In this document: positions 11,501 to 23,500 of the stretch, piece by piece
How positions within the stretch are numbered: position 1 is the stretch's first letter
Layout of the letters: the number at the start of each line of letters is the position of its first letter
Source of the DNA: Echinarachnius parma
Lineage: Eukaryota; Echinodermata; Echinoidea; Clypeasteroida; Echinarachniidae
NCBI GenBank assembly: GCA_037951105.1
Contig: JBAMJV010007503.1
Location: forward strand, 1-64,000
Direction of reading: 5' to 3'
DNA length: 64,000 nt
Notes under the pieces: model-generated
What the model was told of the DNA's origin: nothing
What the model saw: only the letters and a program-made list of their open reading frames with translations
The model's database searches: none
Translations under genes and position numbers: made by a program

Positions 11501-14500
11501 AATATCATGTCCCCCCACATTTGAAAAAGGAGCAGATTGTCCCCCTCCCTTTGTCATTATGTATGTTTGGTTGGTTCCATACCTATATACTTCATAATAT
11601 TACGTGAAATTTCTGTCTCGGGTGTGCACCAAATCGCACAATTTCACGCCCAAAAATACAAAAGCTCCCTACTGTGGGAGGGGGACACCCCCTCCCACAC
11701 CCTCCCCCGCTCGGTCGCTTCGCTTCCTCGCAATGTCTCCCCTACACTTTTGAGAAATTGTTGACGTCCTTGCTTAGTTTCATGGGAGCCCAATGCCCTA
11801 GACTATATCGATGGCTCTATAGTATACATGATCACGTGGATCCATCTCATGCAAGGCTCAGTCTTTTCCTCGCTATGCCCTTTAAAAATACGTTATCAGT
11901 AGGTTCACTATTTTATACAATTTTAACACCCATGCTAGGAGCAAATGTCTGAAATCTAAAAGCTTCCGGGGGCTCTGCCCCCTGGACCCCCATTATTGTC
12001 CCCAAATGGGGGTGCCCCCCAAAGTCAGGTCTTCGAGCCATCAAGACACTTTCAATTAGCGCATAATAAAACTTCCGGGCATGCCAATGTGGGGCTTTTA
12101 GCTCGCTCAGTGGTCACTCTGGACAATTTTTCAAATTTCGCCCCCCCAATCTCAAAAACGGATCGACACCCCTGCAAGATGGTTTAGTCTTATACCCTCC
12201 ACACACTACGCAATTAAAATCTAATCCGACGAACAACTGGGAAACTGATATAAAGTGGGACAAGCATATTGAGACCATGTAGTATAATTCAGATCTTTGA
12301 TTTTTCTTTTGATCTCCTAGTGAACAGGAACAAGAGATTGTTAATTAAAGGGAACCACTACGCAAAAACAACACAGGCTTCTATGGGTTGGTATCATTGT
12401 TTGATATTAAATGTATGTATAACACTTTGCAAAGGGTTCTGTAAATTATTATCAATGTAATTAATCACCCAAACTTGCGGAACCAAAAGGGCATTTGGTT
12501 CTGTAAACGCTAAACGTTTGCAAGTGTGTGCCAATTCTACAAACGCATACGTTTGGAGACAATACAATTTGGAATCAATGTCTCTCTCATGGCAATTCCA
12601 TTACTTTATCTACTGTTAATCCAACTTTTACATAAAGACTATTTCGATATTATTTATTTTTATATTGTTATTTGACAAATGTTTGATTGTTTAACTTAAT
12701 GTTACAGGAAGCCAGACTGAAGAGGGCAGAGGTGACCACTTTGAACCCCTGAGTGTTGCCACACCCATCTACGAGACCTCGATAGCTCCCCTGTCCATCC
12801 AGCCTCTCTACCAACCTACCCCACAAGGCATCCCTGATGGTAAGTTCACTCTGTAGCATCAATGCACAGACCTGACTAGTACCGTGGTGGAAAGATTTGC
12901 CATTTGCAATGCTAGAAATTAACCTTTTTGCCTTGTGGCCCAGTCGGGCAAGTAAAAACAACATTGTTCAACTTCGAGTGGCCCGGAACCTAAATCTGGT
13001 GGCCCCATACAAAGAAAAACATAACAATTTCTGTTAAATTTGATTGCCCGAACGGGCCAGTAGAATTTAGGATCAATGAAATTTGGTGGCCCGGAGCTAA
13101 TTGTTAGTGGCCCCGGGCCAGCGCGGGCCTAGATGCTAATTTTGAGCATTGCCATTTGCAACTGACCTTCTTTGGCCAAAACTGTTTTGGATGTAACTAT
13201 ACTAGTTCATATTGAAGGAGAAAATATTGATAAATCCATGCAGAAAATTTGGCTTGAACTCTTCCTGAACTATTCCTTCAATTTAGGAAAAGAAATCATT
13301 ATTGTATGCATGTGTCTATATAATGAATGAATGAATAAGTGATGGACACTACAAACCTTCTGTAAATGAACTTGAATTTTTAACTCGCCCTACAGTATGA
13401 AAAATACCAAAAAATGATAAAATATAAATGTTTTGTTCTATTTTATTTGCAGCCACACCAGATGCAGTGCATGATGCCCTGAGGAGGATGGGTTATGAGA
13501 CGTTCAGACCCGGTCAGGAGGGAGCTATCATGAGGATCCTATCAGGTAAACATACTCCACCAACCGACCAACCATACATTTTGTTTGTGTAATTGATGAT
13601 TATGTATTTGTGTCCCTAGGCTTGTCAACGCTAGTGGTGTTGTCCACAGGAGCAGGCAAGTCCCTGTGATACCAGCTGCCTGCCTACATGTACAGCCAGC
13701 GCAGCCCTGCAATGTGCCCCGCTAACTCCCATATATAGAATGAGACATGTAAGACTGGGGGAAAATCACTGAAAAACCTTCAAAAATATTTACAAATTTC
13801 CCTTGTACCCCTAGGTTTGTCAACGCTAGTTGTGTTGTCTACTGGAGCAGGCAAGTCCCTGTGCTACCAGCTTCCTGCCTACATGTACAGCCAGCGCAGC
13901 CCTGCCATCTGCCTGGTCGTCTCCCCTCTCGTCTCCCTGATGGAGGACCAGGTGCTAGGGCTCCCTAGCTTCCTCAAGGGAGCCAGGCTCCACAGTCACA
14001 TGTCAAAGACGCAGCGAGACAAAGTAAGTGTTGGTTATTATACTGTACTACAGCAGAACCTCGTTATAATCAGCATGTTGGGCCCATCAGATTTGCCTCG
14101 ACTTATCATGTATCATATAAGGCAGGCAGAGCAATCGATAACAAATATATGACTTGTAAATTTGTATGAAATGTGATGAAATCAATAAATGCCGAGAAGG
14201 TGAAAGAAAAAAAAAATAAGGCAGGGCTAAATACTGGCGCTTGTCCTATTGCCAGGGTAAGTACAATTTTATAAATGGTCGAGTTTGGTTGCCAGATAAG
14301 TCAACTAACATTTCTGTTCAACAACGAGAGAAAGCTATTATTTTATTTTAACGGGCGATTTTTTTAAGTAGATCTTTTTTTAGTAATAGTAGTAGAAATA
14401 GTAGTATTTTTCTTCATCATTATTTATTATACTTTGCTTCCCCCACACAGGTCCATGCAGAGATTGCAGCAAGGAAGGTGCAGATATTACTGGTGTCCCC

Positions 14501-17500
14501 CGAGGCGGTGGTAGGAGGGGGCACAAACTGCCCCTCCCATTCACCAATTACACACTCCTATACACATACAATCTGTAATAGGTCTCCACAAACGCATGAG
14601 ACTGCCATCATTATATCATACTCTCTTCTATTGACGCTATCAATGTGCCTTTGATTGCTACCCCCACCCAGGTGCATGCAGAGATAGCAGCAGGGAAGGT
14701 GCAGATATTATTGGTGTCCCCAGAGGCGGTGGTAGGAGGGGGCACAAACTGCCTCCCCCACTCCTCCAAGATGCCCCCCATCGCCTTTGCCTGCGTGGAC
14801 GAGGCTCACTGCATCTCGGAGTGGAGCCACAACTTCAGGCCCTCGTACCTCATGCTCTGCAAGGTACAGTGTCACAGTTTTCGATCCCATGATCCCTAGC
14901 ACATTGTTCCATGTTGATTTCATTTAACGCTCTAGATCTGTGTTATTTTTTAGCATCTGACCAATGATCAAGCATAGAGAGTTTTTAGGAAGACCTGTGA
15001 TAGCTCTGTCGGTAGAGCATTGAAATGGTAATCCATGGGTAGTAGGTTTGAATTAATTGATGATCGGATCGGTTGATCGGATCGGCAAAATTTTATCGAT
15101 GATAGAAATCGGATCGGATCGGATCGGATACAAAATAAATAAATTTAAAAAAAAAATTTTTAATCGTTTTTTTTCTTTGGAAAATGATCCCAAAAAACAT
15201 ATTTTGGGAAAATAAATGAATACCAAAGCAACATATATCCATATGAATAAGCCCAAGGTAATCTTGTATGGGTATGCTCTCATTTCAAACTGATTACCTC
15301 TCCTTTTACAAAATTACTCGCGGCGATTCTGAACATGTGCTAAAAGGTTACGCCAAATTAAAGAAAAACGATTATTTAAAAAAAAAAAAAATTTAAATTT
15401 ATTTTGTTTGCCGATCCGATCTTCCGATTTTTTCTGCATGATCGGAAATCGGCAAAAACGGTCCGATCATGTATGATCGGATCGTGATCGGCATGCCGAT
15501 CCGATGATCGGTTACAGCGTTAGTTTGAATGCAATCACAGTCAACTTTCCTGTACTCTCAAATTAAGGATTAAATTCTAGTCAGTTTCCCATAATTGTAT
15601 AAGTTTTAACTGAACAATTCAAACTAACTATTAATGATCATCATTGCATGTTTGGGATTTTGTTAGTTAAAAACCCAAGAGATGAAGTGGTAAAAAAGTG
15701 TTGACAAATAAATTGAATGAAACTAAAGACACGAGAGACACGAAAGAGTTTGTTGACAAATATTGACCTGTTACCTTCAAGATTTTGGAATCCCCATAGA
15801 GTTAATACAGGACCGACCAGTTTCAGTTGAGAAAGTGCACAAGATAATAGAGTGGTGAAGTGTGATGTCATAAATGATGTCATAAACATTTCTTTTAGAA
15901 TTTTCAAATTTGGACTTCATTTTCAGAAAGAGCATAACAAATAATGTCCAAATACCGAAAATCATAGGAATAGGTTTCGTATTGGCTGAGATATGCCCAT
16001 CCGAATGATTTTTTTTGTCAATAGGCAATAGTGTTATATTGCACTTGTTCATAAATTTATGAACCAGTGCACTATAACACTGATTGCCCATTGAGGTAAA
16101 ATTCATTCGGATGAGCATATCTCAGCCAATACGTAACCTATACCTTTTATTTTCAGTATTTGGACATTATTTGTTATGCTCTTTCTGAAAATGAAGTCCA
16201 AATTAATAGAAAATTCTAAAAAAGTGTTTTTATGACGTCATGGCTTCTGTACTCTATTGTGCAGGTTTGAAATGTGCCCAGATGACCAGGGTTAAAGGGT
16301 ACCACCGCCCTACAATAATATTCGTATAAATGAAAGGTAATATCTTTAATAATAATAATAATAATAATAATAGTCGTTTCTTATATGGCGCAATCTTACA
16401 ATTAAGTCTCAGTGCGCATACATGAAAGAGAGAGAGAAATAGAAGCGTATTTAAGCAAAGATAAAATAGTAAAAACTTACAATTCATTAACAAACAAAAA
16501 AGCCTTTAAATTGGCTCGAAATTGATGCTCTGTTTCAGATTGTCTAATATGGTAAGGAAGTTTGTTCCAGAGCATAGGTGCAGCAAACTGGAAAGACCGC
16601 TGACCGTATGTCTTAGTTTTAACAGAATACTGAACTAAAAGATTCTTTGAACTTGATCGAAGGACTCTAGACGATTTATACAAACTAATAAGTTCTTGAA
16701 TATAATCAGGTGAATTTCCATGTATACATTTGAACGTAATGACTAAAATCTTAAACATAATTCGTTTATTTACAGGTAACCAATGTAAATTATACAAAAC
16801 TGGACTTATGGATTCACATCTTTTAGTACGTGTTATCAAGCGAGCAGCAGAATTTTGTATGTGTTGTACTTTACTTAATAACACTTCAGGTAGACCAAAT
16901 AAAATACTATTACAATTATCAATATGACTTAAAACAAAAGCATGGACAAGTCTTTCAGTTGTGCTTTTATCCAAATACTGTCTAATCTTTCCAAGCTTAT
17001 ACAAACCAAATGATGCTTTTTTACAAATATTTTTTACATGATTTACTAATGACAAATTCTCATCAAATAAAACACCCAAGTTTCTAACACACTTTGCGGG
17101 TTGCAGTGAACTCTGATTAAACACAACAGGTGGTATTATATTCTTTAGTCTAAATCGAGATGACATATGAAGGAATTCAGTTTTCTCTGCATTCAGCCTT
17201 AACAAATTACTTGATGACCACAATTTGATATCCACTAAACATGACTCTAATTGAGGAATAATTAATGGTAGGTCTGAATGTTTAAGTGTATAAAGCTGGG
17301 TATCATCAGCATAAACTACATAACCAAAACCATAACTCTGCAAAATGTTCTCCAAGGGGGATGAATACAAAGTAAACAGTATTGGACCCATCACAGATCC
17401 TTGTGGGACTCCCTGGTTTATAATACGTTGGCTTGAAACCTCATCTTTGATTACTACATGTTGATATCTATTTGTAACATAAGTATGTAGCCAATTTAAT

Positions 17501-20500
17501 GAACTACTGTTGAATCCAAAGTTATATTGTAGTCTTTGAAGTAGTGTATCGTGGCTGATAGAGTCAAAAGCAGCGGAGTAGTCCAGCAACAATAACAATG
17601 CCTCTTGTCCTTGATCGAGGCTCAAAAGAAGGTCATTGTGAACTCGTAGTAGTCCATCCATCAACAAGTTCACAAAAAAAAAAAAAAAACAATTGGAAAA
17701 CGCATCACCATTCTAAAGCATGCGTTCATGGGTCTGCATGTACAAAGACTACTTTGTCCAGAGCGAATGAATCCATACCTGCCAACCAGTCCGATTTTGC
17801 CGTATTTCATCAGATTTTTTCCTCAAAAAAGGGTGAAAAATCGGACTAGTACGATTTTTAAGTCAGAAAAAAGGACATATATGTCTTTATCATTGAAGTA
17901 TTGCTCATTCAGTGTGGTCAAATGTTAAAAAATAAGGCTAAGATAGCACAAGAGAGCATCTAGAACCCTAGAGCTGGACCCCGGCCGCAAAGGACTTCTC
18001 GCTCGTGATGTGCGCTTCGCGCATGTGATGCGCGCTTCGCGCACGTGATGCGCGCTTCGAACTCGCGATGTGCGCTTTGCTTTACATGAGAGTAAGATTT
18101 TTTATTTTCAAATGTTGGCAGGTATGTGAATCGTCCGGGATTCTATTGTCTCCAAACGTACGCGTGAATAGCATTGGCGCACTTGCAAATGTTTGGCCCA
18201 TACGGAACCACAAAATATGGTTCCGTAAGTGGTGGTAATTAATTGCTTTGTTTATGAATTACACAACCCTTTGCAAAATGTTGGGTATCTATTTGATATC
18301 ACAAAACGGTACCAAAACAGTGTTGTTCTTTGCCTGGTGGTCCCCTTTAATAATGACAATTGTGCGCCACAAGTGTCTATAGACAGATGTGCGTGCATTA
18401 TAAATATATAGTCATTAATATTATTTCCCATTTGAAATGGGTTAACAGAGATGTATGTCGGCGTATAAAATGTAGAAAGTTAATTTTCTTTGTATTTTTG
18501 ATTGGTAGGTGTTGAAGGAGAGACTTGGTGTGCGGTGCATCCTTGCGCTGACTGCCACAGCCACCAAGACCACGTCAGAAAGTGTGGCCCATCACCTGGG
18601 CATCGCAGGCCAGCCAGGAGCCGTCATTACGGGATGCTCGGTCCCTAACAACCTACTACTGTCGGTCTCGAAGGACCTCGACCGGGAAAGGGTAATGCCA
18701 CATTGATTTGATTTGATTTTGTGTTCGGTGTATGCTTGTGCTGACTGCCACAGCCACCAAGACCACATCAGAAAGTGTGGCCCATCACCTGGGCATCGCA
18801 GGCCAGCCGGGAGCCGTCATTACGGGATGCTCGGTCCCTAACAACCTACTGCTGTCCGTCTCCAAGGACCTTGACCGGGAAAGGGTAATGCCACATTGAT
18901 TTGATTTTATATGATTTGATTTTGTGTTCGGTGTATGCTTGTGCTGACTGCCACAGCCACCAAGACCACGTCAGAAAGTGTGGCCCATCACCTGGGCATC
19001 GCAGGCCAGCCAGGAGCCGTCATTACTGGATGCTCGGTCCCTAACAACCTACTACTGTCTGTCTCGAAGGACCTCGACCGGGAAAGGGTAATGCCACATT
19101 GATTTGATTTTATATGATTTGATTTGATTTTGTGTTCGGTGTATGCTTGTGCTGACTACCACAGCCACCAAGACCACGTCAGACAGTGTGGCCCATCACC
19201 TGGGCATCGCAGGCCAGCCAGGAGCCGTCATTACGGGATGCTCGGTCCCTAGCAACCTACTGCTGTCTGTCTCCAAGGACCTTGACCGGGAAAGGGTAAT
19301 GCCACATTGATTTGAATTGATTTGATTTTGTGTGCGTTGTATGTTTGCGCTGAATGCCACAGCCACCAAGACCGCCTCAGACAGTGTGGCTCATCACCTG
19401 GGCATCGCAGGCCAGCCGGGAGCCGTCATTAGGGGATGCAAGGACCTCGATCGTGAAAGGGTAATGCCGAATTGATTTTATTTTAGTTAATTTTTTATTA
19501 AATTAAATTTGATTACTAGCCTAGGGTGACTGAAGTCTGATTGTGCACTGCATCTGACGAGGGTAGACTAGGAGAGAAGTAAGCTGTTCTTCACCCATCC
19601 TCTCATAACTATTATCTTAGCTCATGGTTTCTTGTTCATTACAATACACCCAGGCACTGATTGAGCTGTTGAAGGGGGAGAGGTTCGGACGGCTCAAGTC
19701 TGTGATCGTTTACTGCATCCGGCGTGATGAGACGGGGAGAGTTGTATATTATAAGCTGTGAATAACCCATTTTGTCGCCTCTTATTTCTAAGTTAATTGT
19801 ATCTTGTTGTTTCTTACAGGCACTTATTGATCTGTTGAAGGGAGAAAGGTTCCGACGACTCAAGTCAGTGATCGTTTACTGCATCCGGCGTGATGAGACG
19901 GAGAGAGTAGCATCCCTCATCAGAACGTGTCTCCAGATGGAGCCGTGGTCGGATGACGAGGAGGAGGAGGAGGGGAAGGAGGATGGTGATGGTCCGGGAG
20001 ATGATGGGAAAGATGCCAAGACAAAGAAGGATGAGAAGGCTTCCAAGAAGGCTGGATACAAGAAGATGATGAAAAGACAGAGATCAAAGAAAAAATGTGA
20101 GTCTGGAAACAGTTATTCATACATTTATAGGCTTTCCTTTCATATTTCTATAGATATTTGAATATATTGTAGTTTAATTATTTGTCTTTGTTTATTATAT
20201 TACATTTGTATATTTTACTGAACTCCATATATAAATTGCAGTTTAATTGTTGGTTTTTGTATTTTCTATTGCCATTCTTTGTCAGTTTGTTGTTATTTTT
20301 TCATCTGTATGCTTTCATGTTGATTTACCTTATTATATTTTATTGAATCGAGACTAAAAATTTTTTCAATTTCAAATATAATGTCAATTTCAATGTCAAT
20401 TATAATATCAATTTTAATTTCAATTTTTACTTCAAGTCAATTTCAATGTCAATTTCAATTTCAACCTACAGTCAAACTGGAAGCCAATAGCTGTGAGGCC

Positions 20501-23500
20501 TACCACGCGGGCAAGTCACCTTCAGAGCGTCGTAGAGTCCAGAACGCTTTCATGTCGGGCAATCTGCGCGTCGTGGTTGCCACGGTAGCGTTCGGGATGG
20601 GACTGGACAAGGCAGACGTGAGATCGGTGATCCACTTCAACATGCCACGGACCTTTGAGAGCTTCGTGCAGGAGATTGGCAGGGCAGGGAGGGATGGGCT
20701 CCCCGCGCACTGTCACATCTTCCTGGATGAAACCGTAAGTTTAAAGTGATCCATTAACTTTCTATTTTCCCTAAAAGTAATATTTGAGACTTCAATCATA
20801 TACATATAATCATATTGCCTTGTACAATTCATGAGATTGAAATGTGAGATTTTCATAGAAAAAGAATAGTGTTTACCTTGTGAAAGCAGAGAAAATCAAA
20901 ATCATGAGCGTTCGTGTGAAGTATCCGAGTTCAGATGCTATGAACGATTGAGTATCTGATTCAGATACTCTTGATGACTAAAATTGAAAGCGTTCATAGA
21001 CGCATTCAAATCCAATCTTAAATATCTCCATAATTAGGGAGACATTTGACAAATCAAAACACATTTTATTCTTTGTTTCCATAAGCCAAACACCAAGGTA
21101 CAAGAGAAGTGTGAAAGTTCCCCATGAATTTGGTTGAATTTAACATTTAGTTAACAGATCATTTTTATATGTTGTTATTATTCACCCCATTATAAGCCAT
21201 GTGATTAGTCAAAGTATTAATTTCTTCAAGGCTCCCAAACTTTAAACATGATTATCTCACAAGTACAAACAGTGATTTAGCCCCCTCTACTGTCTCAACT
21301 AACAACATTTATTTTGTTTAATAATACTTTTTTATTTTTTTCCTCTGAAGAAGATTCTGCTAGGATCAAAAAATTTAGGCCCTATATTGACTCTCTCTTT
21401 TATTACACAGACGTTATTATAGTAGATAACAGTTTTTCAGCAGTATTTTGCATCATTAACTAATAATTTTATCAATACTTTCTTAATTGATAATATTTTA
21501 TTTGTAAAATACAGGGCAGTGATGTGTGGGAGCTGAGGAGACACACACATGGCAACTACGTGGACCGATTCACCGTCAAGAGACTGATCAGGAAGATCTT
21601 CAAGCCCTGCAAATGCAACCAGATTCACAATCTAAACCCTGTAAGTATAGAGGGATGCATTGGATGGATGGATGGATGGATGGATGGATGGATGGATGGA
21701 TGCATGGATGCATGGATTGATGTAGATGTGTGGATGAGTGGATGAATTAATTCATTAATGCAACCAGATTCACAATCTCAACTCTGTAAGCATGGAGGGA
21801 TGGATGAATACATTGATGGATGGATGGATGGATGAACGAATGGATGAATGAAGTATTAATGTTTCACCATCAAGAGACTGATCAGGAAGATCTTCAAGCC
21901 CTGCAAATGCAACCAGATTCACAACCTCAGCCCTGTAAGTATAGAGGGATGCATTGAATAGATGGATGGAGGAGTGGGTGGATAGATGTAGGTGTGTGGA
22001 TGGGTGGATGAATTAATTGATTAATGCAGCCAAATTCACAATCTCAACTCTGTAAGCATGGAGGATAGATGAATTAATGGATGGATGGATGGATGAACGG
22101 ACAGATGGATGAAGCAAGGAATCAATTTTGGGGAGAGTTAGACAATATATGTTATTTAAAAAGTCAAACCATTTAACTGTATGACATATGCTTGGCACTT
22201 TCCACTACTGTGGCACTGTTGGTTCTATTGTGTTGATTGTTATAGAGAGCAAGCAGTAAAAGTATTACAAAAATAATCAGTGAAATTCAATGTCAAAGTA
22301 TCCAGAAGGTATTTTCCAATAGTTATTTTAGTGAGGACTAAATTGATTTGCTCCCTTCTTCGTCTTTTTCCTTATTCCAGGATGACGATACAGTGGATGA
22401 TTATGAGGAGAGAGTTAAGAGTGTCTGTCCTGGTCACTGGGCCTCCATGATCGTGGAAGAAACCGTGCAAGAATTCGACATCAAAGAAGAAGGTAAAACA
22501 AAAAACTTGACATTAAGAAAGAGGGTAAAACAGAAATGCCCTCTTTTATAGATAGTTCTCATTCGTATGTCAAGCACACAGTGCCATCTTGTAAATGCCT
22601 TGCACACGGAACGGTTTCTTCATGATCGTCGAAGAGAGCGTTCTAGAATTCGACATCAAAGAAGAAGGTAAAACAAAAAATGCCCTATTTTAAAGGTGCC
22701 ATCTTACAAATGCCTTGTGCACGGAGCAAAATACACTGGCTGTGTGTTGTGTAGTGCGAACATCTACAGTAGAACCTTGGTGTAGCATTTTGAACAGAGC
22801 CCTCTACATCCCCCTACATGACAATCTTTAATACGTTACAATATGCAAAGTTATTTTTTAAGTGCTATGGTACTAGATTTTGCACCAACTGAAAGTGTTG
22901 ACACGTCACACCACCTGCACCCTCAACTTCTATGGGTCTTTGACGACGGGGAAAGGTGAAAAAATAGCAACAAAGAATACACATGTGATATATTATACAA
23001 AGACAAATAATTATACTATAACTGTAACCATTGTTCTCCAAAGGTCTTGCTACCCCTCCTGTGTTACCTCGAGCTGCACCCCTCTCGGTGGGTGCTGACA
23101 CACCCCCACACCTACACCACCTGCACCCCCAACTTCTATGTGGGTCCCCAGGAGCAGCATCATTGTCAACATCATCATCATAATTATCATCATCTCATTA
23201 TTATAATTATTTTTATCATATTTACTTGTTGTTTAAAGGACTTGCTACTCTCCTGTGTTACCTGGAGCTGCACCCCTCCCGCTGGGTGCTGAAACACCCC
23301 CACACCTACACCACCTGAACACTCAACTTCTATGGGGGTCCCCTTTATCATCATCATCGTCATCATCATCATCATCATTATTATAATTATTCTTATTATC
23401 TTATTTACTTTATAACCATTGTTCTCTAAAGGTCTTGCTACCCTCCTGTGTTACCTCGAGCTACACCCCTCCCGCTGGGTGTTGACACGCCCCCACACCT

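Larger units (their letters stand above)
16296..18346. mobile_element. GGGAACCACCACGC-family MITE, host of two later insertions
   Basis: TTAA borders at 16292-16295 and 18347-18350 with ends AGGGTACCACCGCCC and, inverted, AGGGGACCACCAGGC. Comparison with the intact 425-bp copy at 30929-31353 shows it is split by a CR1/L2-like retrotransposon (about 16345-17646) and by a 353-bp MITE (17774-18126). Host sequence resumes at gtagtagtccatcc (about 17647) and again at gtccgggattctattgtctcc. Confidence 0.75.

Noticed and set aside
13620..13735. An alternative Walker A exon giving a second isoform
   Set aside because: It has an in-frame TGA right after the Walker lysine and no donor; it is a relic.
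14990..15545. A tRNA gene interrupted by an insertion
   Set aside because: The A box is good but the anticodon and T stems do not fold; a SINE head is more likely.
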